Below, piece after piece: positions 1 to 8,364 of a DNA stretch of 37,412 nt. The first letter of the stretch is position 1, and each line of letters begins with the position of its first letter. Source of the DNA: Cryobacterium inferilacus (GTDB taxonomy: Bacteria; Actinomycetota; Actinomycetes; Actinomycetales; Microbacteriaceae); NCBI RefSeq assembly GCF_019599185.1, contig NZ_JAIEUL010000027.1, positions 1 to 37,412 on the forward strand, written 5' to 3'. The translations under genes and the position numbers were made by a program. The notes below the pieces were generated by a model. It was not told the origin of the DNA and ran no database searches. It saw only the letters and a program-made list of their open reading frames with translations.

Positions 1-22
1 TTTGAGACAATAAACGTGGCCC

Positions 23-418
23 TCAAAGCCGCCTGAAACCACTAACCCTTTGAGTCAACTGAACTCGGGGCAGTCCCATCTCCCGCACTGCCTCGAGATT
101 GGGTCCGAGCCAGGGCAAGACCTCCGCACTTTTCCAGATGGGGTCGTTGGTGAGTTCAGCGGCGTGTTTGGCGCGTTGTGCAAGGTCAGAATAGATCTGT
201 GTCGCCTCGACGCCGCTTCCTGCTGCGGCAGATTCTTGAATGCCTGCGACCAAAGGAATTGCACCATCCAGTTCGCCCTTCGCCAAAAATCCTCGGATTC
301 CGACCCAGGCGCAAACGCCGACAATTAGGCACAGACCCACAATGCTTGCCCACAGCACGATCCTCGGTCGCTTACTCCTGCGGCGCCGGCGTCGCGGAAA
401 AGAGTGGGATGGGGACAT
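23..418 (-). pseudogene. Truncated DUF4012-family protein, N-terminal fragment
   Basis: The product begins with a run of arginines (residues 8-13), one membrane helix (about 22-42) and a segment containing DPIWK and VLPWLGPNLEAVR. From memory this matches the start of DUF4012 proteins, which accompany actinobacterial polysaccharide clusters and are usually around 600 residues. Here the frame stops after 131 residues. The last dozen or so residues, after VREM, do not look like the family, and the other two frames also close quickly, so a simple frameshift does not restore the protein. I chose ATG 418; a TTG lies four codons upstream. It is the last visible gene of the polysaccharide operon, 84 bp after the pyruvyltransferase-like gene. 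A rearrangement or insertion near position 60 is my inference. The function of DUF4012 is unknown. Confidence 0.6.
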
Positions 419-502
419 TGCATTATCCAATCAGACAAACAGCACTCCCGATCGCTGATCGTGCCGTTGAAATCTTCAGTTGACTCACCAAATTGTTCGT
501 CA

Positions 503-1609
503 CTAGGCGGGCTTAGGGCTCGCTTTCAGAATGTCGACCACTGTCGACCACATCGCGCTGTTCTTAGCAACGATCTCCACGGCGCTTGCCCGGACGGTGT
601 CCTTGCCTGTTGCGTCGACCAGTAGCGATTCCACTGCCCGACGCATGTCCTCGTCCCCATGGAACTGCCATTGAGGCACACCAAAGTCGCTCAGCAACTC
701 GCCGTACTTGTGAGACCATCCGTAGGCAAGCACAGGGGTGCCTTGCGAGAGCGCTCCGACAATGGCATGGAACCTGCTGGCTACCGCAATGGTCGCGTCA
801 CCAAGAACTCGCTTCAGAACGAGCGGATCTGCATGTGCGAAAAGACGGCAACTGAGCGCTTCGGCTATTCGTTCACCGAGTTGCATGTCGCTGAATTCGT
901 GGATGACAACAACCGGCTCGATACCTGCAGACTGAGCGGTACGACCAGCAATTATGAGTGTATCGAGATACTCGTCGAGGCCCAGTTTGGTGTGGCTAAC
1001 CATCTTGCTATTGGGCACGATCGCAGCAAACTCGCCGTCTATTGGCGACGGAATATCTGTCGTCTTTAAGCCAACGGTGAAGTCAGGTGACAGCTGCACT
1101 GGAATTCTCGAGCTGAGGCTGCGAATGTGATCGAGGCTGACCTTATCCCGCGCAAAAACAATGGTCGCGTGGCTCAGTAGCTTCGCCGAGGACACCCGTT
1201 GTTCCTTCTTGTCGAACGGCCCGAACGCTTGCGGCAAGAAAACGATCGGTGTGCCACGTCGATGCCACCGATTCGCGTGACGCGCTTCTCTGTCGCTGCG
1301 ACGCGTGGAAAAACTATCGCTATAAGCAAAACCCGAAGCGTCTAGAACGCCGGAGATCTCGGAGTCGCTGGTGAGGCCAAAGGCGTTTCGGATCGACCTC
1401 GGCAGACGGTCGCTTGCGAATGCCGACGTGATCGGGGCTTGGTTCAACAACAGCGTCTGTTTGAGTCCAAGACGTGCACGCACGGGGTACCGGCTTCCGT
1501 TGGGCGACACGCTGAGCTGGAACTCTTCACCCAACCGCGCAGCAACGGCCATCATCATCAGTTCTGCACCCTTGTTGTGGGTGTTCACACCGCGGATATC
1601 AACGGTCAT
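503..1609 (-). CDS. Polysaccharide pyruvyl transferase family protein (WcaK/CsaB-like)
   Basis: This 368-residue cytosolic protein has the family layout. It starts with the strand-loop GVNTHNKGAELMM (residues 7-19), where the family carries N-x-G-D/A-E-L. The C-terminal nucleotide-binding half carries SRFH (278-281) followed by GALSQGTPV. Members transfer pyruvate from phosphoenolpyruvate as a ketal onto sugars of exopolysaccharides or cell-wall polymers, adding negative charge. The start codon overlaps the end of the nitroreductase-like gene by four bases, so the two are probably translationally coupled. It is one of two pyruvyltransferase-like genes in this operon, sharing only the fold and the S-x-[FL]-H motif with the other. 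The acceptor sugar cannot be told from sequence. Some members of the family have other substrates, so the pyruvyl activity is an inference from the family. Confidence 0.8.
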   Translation of the reverse strand: MTVDIRGVNTHNKGAELMMMAVAARLGEEFQLSVSPNGSRYPVRARLGLKQTLLLNQAPITSAFASDRLPRSIRNAFGLTSDSEISGVLDASGFAYSDSFSTRRSDREARHANRWHRRGTPIVFLPQAFGPFDKKEQRVSSAKLLSHATIVFARDKVSLDHIRSLSSRIPVQLSPDFTVGLKTTDIPSPIDGEFAAIVPNSKMVSHTKLGLDEYLDTLIIAGRTAQSAGIEPVVVIHEFSDMQLGERIAEALSCRLFAHADPLVLKRVLGDATIAVASRFHAIVGALSQGTPVLAYGWSHKYGELLSDFGVPQWQFHGDEDMRRAVESLLVDATGKDTVRASAVEIVAKNSAMWSTVVDILKASPKPA

Positions 1610-2646
1610 AGCGAGTTAAAGCTCCTCAGGTCTGTCAATCGACGTTTGGCGGAAAATGGGGTCAAACCATCGGGGTCCGCATAGCCATATCCCACCAGCA
1701 TGACTACTCTCTGGTGTGATTCGAGGTTGAGAAGGCTAGCCATGCGTCGGTCGCGCTCCACGATGTCTGGCCAGTTGATGCAAACCGACGCCACACCCTG
1801 AGCTTCAAGCCCAAGGATGAATGACATGGCCGCGAGACATCCATCGGTGTAGATCAGATGCCGATCCCGCTCATCGATGAACGCGGAAAGTTCACCAACA
1901 ATAACGACGATCCCCTTCAGATTCTGGGCGTAACCCGCTGTGCCCATGGGTATAGCGGCGACTGCTTTCACCATCGCTGGATCGTCGAAAACGCGAAAAG
2001 TGAACGGCTGACGATTGCACGCGGACGGTGATTCTCGCGCCACCAGCATTGCGCGGTCGATTACGTCACGCGGCACATCGTCCGGCAGAAACCAACGCAC
2101 AGACTTCCGTCTCTCGGCCAACGTCGTGAGCGCGTCGATGCCCACCGGTGGGACTTGAGTGGATGGGGCATGCGGCACGCTTGTGCCCTCAGTGTCTGTC
2201 TCCCACGTGAAACGGTCGAATTCGTCGCGAGCCTGGGCGATGACGGAGTTCCCGCTTGCGCGGGTCGCGTCGAAGTATTGGACGAGCACGTCGCGTGCCC
2301 AATTTTCAACGCCGGTGGAGATCGGAGCGGGCTTGTGAGCAAGCAGCTTTCGGAACAGCTCTACGGTCGGGCCAATGTAATCGAGCGCGAAAGTGGCACG
2401 CCGTGGCTGCATCGTGAGGCCCTTTTCCAGCATGTGGATATTGCGCCTCAGCAAGAATTCTTGGGTGCCGACCTTTTCCCGGCGTGAGTACTCTTGATGA
2501 CCGCGCGAGACCACGTTTCTTTCACGCCGAAAGGCGTCGCTGAAAAGGCTGTAGTACACACTTCGTTCAAATGGCGTACCGCTTCTCAACCGCACCTTAA
2601 GAACGGCCCGCGAACGCCCGAGCACTTTCTTAACCTTGCTGATCAT
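1606..2646 (-). CDS. Nitroreductase-family flavoprotein with long N-terminal extension
   Basis: Residues about 170-346 form a nitroreductase fold: ERRKSVRWF (178-186), then SPSACNRQPFTFRVFD (206-221), the usual FMN-contacting strand, and a C-terminal GYGYAD stretch. The first 165 residues are a basic helical region with RRNIHMLEKGL (67-77) that is not part of the classical, roughly 200-residue enzyme. I recall proteins of this length in actinobacterial and other polysaccharide clusters. The gene overlaps the flippase stop by four bases and the next gene's start by four bases, so it is an integral operon member. A redox step on a sugar or lipid intermediate is possible, but neither substrate nor reaction is visible. 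It could also be an enzyme-derived protein with a structural role. Confidence 0.75.
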   Translation of the reverse strand: MISKVKKVLGRSRAVLKVRLRSGTPFERSVYYSLFSDAFRRERNVVSRGHQEYSRREKVGTQEFLLRRNIHMLEKGLTMQPRRATFALDYIGPTVELFRKLLAHKPAPISTGVENWARDVLVQYFDATRASGNSVIAQARDEFDRFTWETDTEGTSVPHAPSTQVPPVGIDALTTLAERRKSVRWFLPDDVPRDVIDRAMLVARESPSACNRQPFTFRVFDDPAMVKAVAAIPMGTAGYAQNLKGIVVIVGELSAFIDERDRHLIYTDGCLAAMSFILGLEAQGVASVCINWPDIVERDRRMASLLNLESHQRVVMLVGYGYADPDGLTPFSAKRRLTDLRSFNSL

Positions 2647-3977
2647 CGCCGATTACCTCTTTCTTTAAGGATTTTTGCTGCAAACCGAACAGGTGCAGCG
2701 AGAGCAATCGACATCTGCACTCCAGCGACGCGTGTTCGAGAACCTATGAAACAGGACACGTAGGACGCAACCGCGTAGGAGATGACAGTTGCGTATGCAG
2801 CCCCGATAAGACCAATTTGCGGAATGAGCCAAAAGTTCAGTCCGACGTTGAGCACACCCCCGAGCGCATGCCGCACAAGCGAGGCGACCAGAAGATTCTC
2901 TGCAACGATCCATTTGCTGAAGACGGCGGCCATAAACACCAACGGCAGAACAAGTACGTGTATCTGCAAGATCTCACCGGCAGCAGCGTACTTTTCGCCG
3001 TAGAGAACTGTTAGCGCGAATGGACCAAGGAGGAGTACAACGCTGGCGATGCCGACGCCAGCCCAGCATGCCAGATCGTAAGACCTCTGCAGTGCGGCAC
3101 GGTACTCGGCACTGCGTTCTCCAAAGCGCCTCCGCGTCGACAAAAGAGCCGGGAAGGTAGCCGTCATGAAAACGACTGGTAGAAAGTAGAACAGTTCAGA
3201 CAGGCGCGCAGCAGCGGCGTACATGCCGACAGATTCACTCCCCAAAAGGGCCTGGAGGATGACGATATCGCTGCGCGTATTGATCTGAGCGGCGACACCC
3301 GCCAACAGCAAGATCCAGGACTTGCTGAATAGGTCCGAGACGATTCCAGAATCGAGGCGACCAAAACCTTGGCTCGATTTATCTAGCGTGTATCGAAGCA
3401 ATAGTCCCGCTGAAACCAAGACTGATTCCAACAAATAGAGGACGACGAAAACCGTTAGATTCGCACCGTTAACCGCTAGAAGAAGTCTGACCGCGAGGAA
3501 GGCAAGGACGACCCCAATGCGAATTGGTGCAGTCTTGTTGCTCTCCATTCTTGACTGATACCAGTACTCAGAAGCATCGAAGGCCCTGGCGAAAAGAACC
3601 ACGAGAGCTATCGCCGTCACAGCGACCGTCTCTTCGCTCCCGGAGGACAGTGACACGAGCAACAAAACCACGTACGCGAATGCGGCGCAAACCTCCCGGA
3701 TCACGATCAGGGCTGTCATCGTCGATCTTTGGACATTCGGAGATTCGACCAAGTGCTTGATCGCAAGCCCAGAGAGGCCTGCGGTCATGATCGTCATGCC
3801 GATTCCTGCGAGAGTTGTGCCGTAGCTGAACACGCCGAACTGCTCGACGGTCAGAGTGCGGGCGAGAATGACGCCGCTGACGGCGGTCCCACCCAAAGTC
3901 ACAATCTGCTGCATCGTTGCCCAAGAAGCACTGCCGAGAATACGACCGCGCGAGAACTCGTCCCCGCTGTCTCTCAC
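2643..3977 (-). CDS. Wzx-like polysaccharide flippase (MOP superfamily)
   Basis: The product is a very hydrophobic protein of about 444 residues, with some 12-14 predicted membrane helices separated by short basic loops. It opens with a motif typical of oligosaccharide flippases (GSASWATMQQIVTLGGTAVSGVILARTLTVEQFGVFSY, split here as residues about 12-48). These proteins move undecaprenyl-linked repeat units across the membrane for Wzy-type polymerisation. I chose GTG 3977, which has a GAGG-type ribosome site six bases upstream. The frame can be extended to a TTG at 4040, but that would overlap the end of the upstream glycosyltransferase. The stop overlaps the nitroreductase-like start (ATGA). 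Together with the sugar-1-phosphate transferase and the Wzz/kinase it argues for a Wzx/Wzy-dependent pathway, although no polymerase gene lies in the window. Confidence 0.82.
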   Translation of the reverse strand: MRDSGDEFSRGRILGSASWATMQQIVTLGGTAVSGVILARTLTVEQFGVFSYGTTLAGIGMTIMTAGLSGLAIKHLVESPNVQRSTMTALIVIREVCAAFAYVVLLLVSLSSGSEETVAVTAIALVVLFARAFDASEYWYQSRMESNKTAPIRIGVVLAFLAVRLLLAVNGANLTVFVVLYLLESVLVSAGLLLRYTLDKSSQGFGRLDSGIVSDLFSKSWILLLAGVAAQINTRSDIVILQALLGSESVGMYAAAARLSELFYFLPVVFMTATFPALLSTRRRFGERSAEYRAALQRSYDLACWAGVGIASVVLLLGPFALTVLYGEKYAAAGEILQIHVLVLPLVFMAAVFSKWIVAENLLVASLVRHALGGVLNVGLNFWLIPQIGLIGAAYATVISYAVASYVSCFIGSRTRVAGVQMSIALAAPVRFAAKILKERGNRR

Positions 3978-4017
3978 TGCCCTACCTCGCGCTGGAACAC
4001 TCTCGCTGCGCTCAGCA

Positions 4018-5133
4018 TCACGACGGCAAACCGTCCACAAAGGAATTCAGGCGCGCGGCCCTCTTACTCCAGGAGAATGCGCTGGCGTATTCGACTCCGT
4101 CTGTTCCTAAGTCATCGGCCGCGCTAAGAGCCGTGGCAAAGGCTTCGACAGCAGACGTCTTGCCATCGTCAAAGAGAGAGACACCGGGTGCGTTTCGCGT
4201 CACGAGCTCGTCGGATGACGTCGCTACTACCGTCAAGCCTGCGGCCAGATACTCGAAGTATTTCATGGGGCTTCGCGCGGCGTTCCCAGGATGCTTTGAC
4301 ATTGGGAGGATTCCCACTTTGGCCTTGGCAAGCAGTTTGGGAGCTTCCGAGTACGGCACCGGTCCAAGGAGTGTGAGGTTCTCAGGCGCACGTGGGGGCG
4401 GTGACGCCGTGATCGGACCTCCGATTCGAAACTCTTGGTCGGGAAACGCACGACACATCAAGTACACAGCGCTCCAGTCGAATCGCGCATCCAGCGCGCC
4501 AATATAGATTGCACCGCTTCGTGCCTCACTAGGTAAAATTGCTGAACGAAAATGCTCGAACTCAACACCGTTCTCCAAGACGAGATGAGGCAATTCGCGA
4601 CCGTTCCGCATTACGTCTTTGAGGACATGACCTCCGGTGGCTACGATCGCGTCTGCCAATTCAAGAACGCGGTCTTCCGCTGCTCGAGTTGAAGGATCGA
4701 AATGGATATCGGTCGGGCGGTAGATCGTGAGTCGTGGCTCCAATAACGGCACAAGAGATACCAGGTGGGGCTGATCGATAAACAGAACGTCAATCGGCTT
4801 GTGATCCCACGCTGAAGCGAGTTTGCCCCAGGGGCGAGCTGAGAGTCGCAAGTTCGCAACTGACAGTTTCAGTGGCGTCCTTGCCGGCGGGATCGGCACT
4901 AGAGGCACAATATGAGAAACACTGTCGCTGTCTACAACCGGCGACTCGAGAGCCAACCTGAATCGGCTACGCACATCACCCGAACTGAGTTTGCCAAGGT
5001 GCGCGAACGTCACAGGCGTTGATATGTGCGTCACACGATTGCCTAGCCTTGCGAGCTCCCGTGACAGATGGTGACTACCAACTCGGAATACTCCAGTGCT
5101 CGCTGTGTGGCTAGCGAAAACGATATTACGCAT
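4018..5133 (-). CDS. Glycosyltransferase, GT-B fold (family 1/4 or GumK-like)
   Basis: The 371-residue protein begins MRNIVFASHTASTGVF and has a Rossmann-type N-terminal half. Its C-terminal half contains IYIGALDARFDW, ILPMSKHPGNAARSPMK and KYFEYLAAGLTVVAT, the last being the sugar-nucleotide-contacting helix of GT-B retaining glycosyltransferases. The clustering with other glycosyltransferases points to assembly of the polysaccharide repeat unit at the inner face of the membrane. ATG 5133 abuts the TAA of the upstream pyruvyltransferase-like gene, giving TAAATG. Its own stop precedes the chosen flippase start by about 40 bp. It is more divergent than the two GT4 genes upstream. The linkage formed cannot be predicted. 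Confidence 0.78.
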   Translation of the reverse strand: MRNIVFASHTASTGVFRVGSHHLSRELARLGNRVTHISTPVTFAHLGKLSSGDVRSRFRLALESPVVDSDSVSHIVPLVPIPPARTPLKLSVANLRLSARPWGKLASAWDHKPIDVLFIDQPHLVSLVPLLEPRLTIYRPTDIHFDPSTRAAEDRVLELADAIVATGGHVLKDVMRNGRELPHLVLENGVEFEHFRSAILPSEARSGAIYIGALDARFDWSAVYLMCRAFPDQEFRIGGPITASPPPRAPENLTLLGPVPYSEAPKLLAKAKVGILPMSKHPGNAARSPMKYFEYLAAGLTVVATSSDELVTRNAPGVSLFDDGKTSAVEAFATALSAADDLGTDGVEYASAFSWSKRAARLNSFVDGLPS

Positions 5134-6264
5134 TTACATCACCGTCTCAGGTGATCCTGCGAGCTGTAATCGGGCAACAAGTCCTTGCCTAGCAGAGCTC
5201 AGTTCGGTGACGGACCTGTCCACTGCTTCCCAATATGAAGTGGGGTCAGCCGCAAGTTCACCGACCTGAGCTTCCACTTTTGCGGGATCAAAGTCGAAGG
5301 CGTTGTGTACATACGGACTCAGCCCCAGGTCCTCGTAGGCACCCCAACCCTTTCGCTCGTAGCTGAGGTGCACGCTTGGGACCCGACTGCGGATTGACTG
5401 GATCGCGCCATGCAGACGCACCGAGATCACGACGCTGGGACGGAAGGACTCTTGGGCGGTTGCGTCTTTAAGCGTCCGGAAGGGTCCGCGCATCCCGAGC
5501 CGTTCGTAAAACAACGGATCGTTGTTGCCGCGAGCATTAGCTTGGACCAGGACTTCGAGGTCGTTACGTTCGTGAAGTTCGAGCACGCCTGCCTCATACT
5601 TTCGCACACGCGATCCACGTCCCAGATCGCGAGCAACTAGACCCACGCGCCCGGATCCCGCCGGCTCGTCTATTGGTCGAGTCTCGAACGCGCTAGGCAG
5701 CCCCAGCAGTGCCATGTCAGGATTTCGGTGCACGTTCTTCAGACCTGAGAGAGAGTCCGCTGATCGCCCGTCGCGGACATTGACCATGGCGGCGTTCTTG
5801 AGGCGTGACCTCACAAACCCTGCCGTGGCAAAGTTCAGCGGTCCGATGCTCTGAGGGAGATAAACGTACCGGGGATCCTCTCGAGAGGGTAGTTGAGGCA
5901 TATGAGTGAGGGCATTCTTCAGTGCCTCAATCGGCGATTTCGTGCGGAGGTAACCGCCGCCGACGGCGACGACCAAGTCGGATTCGGATAGAACGCCCTG
6001 GACCGAGGCTGGTAGTTGTAAACCACGAATGAGCGACTCTATCCCACGCAACAGCGTCCTGAAGCTGCCGATGCTCTCGGTCTGCCCGGTGAGTGGGTGC
6101 AGGACCCGGCCTGAGAAATTGTCGGCAAAACTCTGCGGGTCGAGCGCGATGAGCGTGATGTCCGCTCCCGGAAATGCATCTGAGACCAAACTCGCTGCCT
6201 CATCAACGAGCAATCCGTCCCCGGAATTCGTCCGGCTGTAAGCGTGAATCAGCGTAACCTTCAC
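5134..6264 (-). CDS. Polysaccharide pyruvyl transferase family protein, second copy
   Basis: The 376-residue protein shows AYSRTNSGDGLLVDEAA near the N-terminus (the N-x-G-D motif), a glycine-rich strand VAVGGGYLRTKSP (about 99-111), YLPQSIGPL, and SVRLHG (281-286) in the C-terminal half. These are family features shared with the gene at 503-1609. The GTG start overlaps the previous stop (GTGA) and is preceded by a near-perfect ribosome site, AAGGAGGT, nine bases upstream. That makes this one of the best-supported starts in the operon. The protein presumably adds a pyruvate ketal to a sugar of the repeat unit. Two such genes suggest two modified sugars, or one member with a different activity; the sequence does not decide between them. 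Confidence 0.78.
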   Translation of the reverse strand: MKVTLIHAYSRTNSGDGLLVDEAASLVSDAFPGADITLIALDPQSFADNFSGRVLHPLTGQTESIGSFRTLLRGIESLIRGLQLPASVQGVLSESDLVVAVGGGYLRTKSPIEALKNALTHMPQLPSREDPRYVYLPQSIGPLNFATAGFVRSRLKNAAMVNVRDGRSADSLSGLKNVHRNPDMALLGLPSAFETRPIDEPAGSGRVGLVARDLGRGSRVRKYEAGVLELHERNDLEVLVQANARGNNDPLFYERLGMRGPFRTLKDATAQESFRPSVVISVRLHGAIQSIRSRVPSVHLSYERKGWGAYEDLGLSPYVHNAFDFDPAKVEAQVGELAADPTSYWEAVDRSVTELSSARQGLVARLQLAGSPETVM

Positions 6265-7289
6265 GAAAACAAGACCTCCTTATAAACCTTTAGATGAGCA
6301 TCGATACTGTCGGCCCATCTAAATCGGGCCGCCCACTCCTGACCGGCTTGCTTAGCGCCGGCTACCCACTCGCTATCCGACATTGCCGATGAAATAGCCA
6401 CGGATATTCCCTGCGCGTCCAGCTCCTGAATCTCGTACGACGGACCTGCGACTTCAGCGAGGGATCCACGCCGGGAGGACACCACTGGTACACCTGCAGC
6501 CATCGCTTCGAGGACGGGCAGTCCGAATCCCTCATAGAGGCTGGGGAACACGAAAACGCTGCAGCGCTGCATCAGGGCAACGCGGTCGTTATCACTAACG
6601 AAACCGAGATAGATCACATTGCTCGCGGACTCGATCTCGGTCATCGCCTCGGAGAAATTCCACGCCGGTCTCCCTGCGATTACTAGCGGCAACCCGGCCG
6701 TTGCCAGATCCCCGGTCTGGAAGGCACGCACTAGCTGAATCAGATTCTTGCGGGGTTCAACGTTGCCCAGATACAGGGCGAATGCGGCCGGAAGCTGCCC
6801 GCGTATGGCATCGGAGAGAAGGACCTCACGCTGAAAGGACTGAGAGTCGATGCCGTGAGGGATGACCGAGATGCGGCTCCGATCGACTGAGAAGACGTTC
6901 TCGATATCGTTTGCGGCAGACTGCGACACAGTGAGAATTCTGTCCGTGCACTTGATAGCGCGGTCAACCCTGAAACGCCAAGTCGACTCTTGGGCCGATG
7001 TGCGTGCAACATCAATCCACCTACTTGCGACACCATGCACGGTTACGACCGAACGGGTGCGGGTACGGAGCAAGGGGCCGGTATCAGCGGAGTAGTGAAG
7101 TACCTCGCCTGGTCTGGACCGCAACCCGATCAGGGTCTCTCGAACCATGGTGAGGGCTGGCTTCGATGCGCTCCGCATCAGGCCAGTGTCAACACCTCTG
7201 GCCGTTAGCCCGTCCTTGATTTCACGGGCGTAAGTTGTGTTGCCTCCAACATGCTTGCTTATGATTCGCTCAGGAAACAGAACCTTCAT
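6261..7289 (-). CDS. Glycosyltransferase family 4 protein
   Basis: The product is 342 residues from ATG 7289, chosen because GGAGG lies nine bases upstream and MKVLFPERI is a normal GT-B first strand. The frame remains open upstream to 7331, but that overlaps the preceding gene more deeply. Visible GT4 features are GGNTTYAREI near the N-terminus, a VTVHGVAS strand, VSQSAANDI and VIPHGID in the middle, LGNVEPRKNL at the start of the second domain, and SLYEGFGLPVLEAMAAGVPVV, which carries the E-x7-E motif that binds the nucleotide sugar. It probably acts on the lipid-linked repeat unit in the cytoplasm. The start overlaps the 3' end of the next upstream glycosyltransferase by 20 bp, and the stop overlaps the pyruvyltransferase start. 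Confidence 0.88.
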   Translation of the reverse strand: MKVLFPERIISKHVGGNTTYAREIKDGLTARGVDTGLMRSASKPALTMVRETLIGLRSRPGEVLHYSADTGPLLRTRTRSVVTVHGVASRWIDVARTSAQESTWRFRVDRAIKCTDRILTVSQSAANDIENVFSVDRSRISVIPHGIDSQSFQREVLLSDAIRGQLPAAFALYLGNVEPRKNLIQLVRAFQTGDLATAGLPLVIAGRPAWNFSEAMTEIESASNVIYLGFVSDNDRVALMQRCSVFVFPSLYEGFGLPVLEAMAAGVPVVSSRRGSLAEVAGPSYEIQELDAQGISVAISSAMSDSEWVAGAKQAGQEWAARFRWADSIDAHLKVYKEVLFS

Positions 7290-8316
7290 ATGTGCGCGCC
7301 TCCGTTCCGAACGTGTTGTAAATCGACTCAAGTGCGTGCGCCTGCGCGCGTGAGTTCATGGTTTCCAGCAATCGAGCCCCGCCTGCAATCGCGCGATCGC
7401 ACGACTCTCCACGACTCAACACCTCGAGGACTGCCTCCGCGGCAGCATTCACATCCCTGATCTGAACGAGTGGAGTGCCCTCGAGAGGTGGAATGGTGCG
7501 AGCAATGATCGGCATTCCGAACGCCGCTGCGTCAAGGACGCTCAGCGGAAATCCTTCGTATACAGCGGTGTGAAGATATATGGCTGGCCCGCTCAGCGTT
7601 TGTCTAAGCTTCTCCCTATTCTGCCATCCTGTAATCTCCACCCCGGACCGTCGAAGAACTGCGGACAAGGGCTCGGGTCCCGCGCCAATCCATCGGAATA
7701 CGACGTCTGGCCGAGACTCGCGAACGAGGTCTGCGACCGCAGCAAAGAAAGCGGGGTCCTTCTGCGGAGACACGCGACCGACCATGAGGACCTCTGCAAG
7801 GTCTTCACCGACACTCGGCGCAATAACGGGCTCAATCGACGGCGCATTCGGGACGAAGATGCGTGCCACTCTGGCGTCAAGTGCCTGGGCGAGTGCGTTT
7901 TCATGCGGCGATAGCACCACAACCAACGCGGTTCTTCGCATCAGAAACTTCTCTACGAGCCTGTAGGCCGTCCTAGCGACTCCAGAAATGGTGGGGTCAT
8001 CAAACTTGTAGCAGTGCGGTTGATATATGACGTCCGCGCCAACGTCGAAGATTCGAGTGAAGACTCCTGCCCAACTTGAATGAGCGTGAATCACGTCGGG
8101 CCGCAGCTCTCTTACGGTCCGGCGAACGGCCTGCACTCTCTTAACGAAACCATTGGGAAGAGGAGTGACCGAGATAAAGCCGTGATCCGTTGCAGGTCGC
8201 TCGTTCCCACTCCAGAGCAGGTGATGCTCGTGTTGGGGCGCCGCAAGAATTGCCGTCGCCATTGCGCGGCTGATCCCACCCGCGTAGACCGAAGTTACAT
8301 GCAAGACTCGTGTCAC
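7270..8316 (-). CDS. Glycosyltransferase family 4 protein
   Basis: The 348-residue protein has a GT-B fold. VLHVTSVYAGGISRA forms the first strand and acceptor loop. VIHAHSSWAGV and VVLSPHENALAQ are seen in the first domain. VLMVGRVSPQKDP opens the second domain, followed by GAGPEP and YEGFPLSVLDAAAFGMPII. The E-x7-E motif here reads EGFPLSVLD, with aspartate in the second position, which is an uncommon but tolerated variant. The GTG start has AGGAG five bases upstream. It follows the sugar-1-phosphate transferase by 48 bp, so it may add the second or third sugar of the repeat unit; this order is only inferred from gene position. Confidence 0.86.
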   Translation of the reverse strand: MTRVLHVTSVYAGGISRAMATAILAAPQHEHHLLWSGNERPATDHGFISVTPLPNGFVKRVQAVRRTVRELRPDVIHAHSSWAGVFTRIFDVGADVIYQPHCYKFDDPTISGVARTAYRLVEKFLMRRTALVVVLSPHENALAQALDARVARIFVPNAPSIEPVIAPSVGEDLAEVLMVGRVSPQKDPAFFAAVADLVRESRPDVVFRWIGAGPEPLSAVLRRSGVEITGWQNREKLRQTLSGPAIYLHTAVYEGFPLSVLDAAAFGMPIIARTIPPLEGTPLVQIRDVNAAAEAVLEVLSRGESCDRAIAGGARLLETMNSRAQAHALESIYNTFGTEARTYEGSVS

Positions 8317-8364
8317 GTTGACTCCTGGGGCTTGTTCATTTTGCTAGGGCTTGTAACCATTCGT

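Noticed and set aside
1..60. Terminal inverted repeat of an insertion sequence at the left edge
   Set aside because: CTCAAAG/CTTTGAG inverted repeats are suggestive, but no transposase or recognised terminal sequence lies inside the window, so I do not call an IS.
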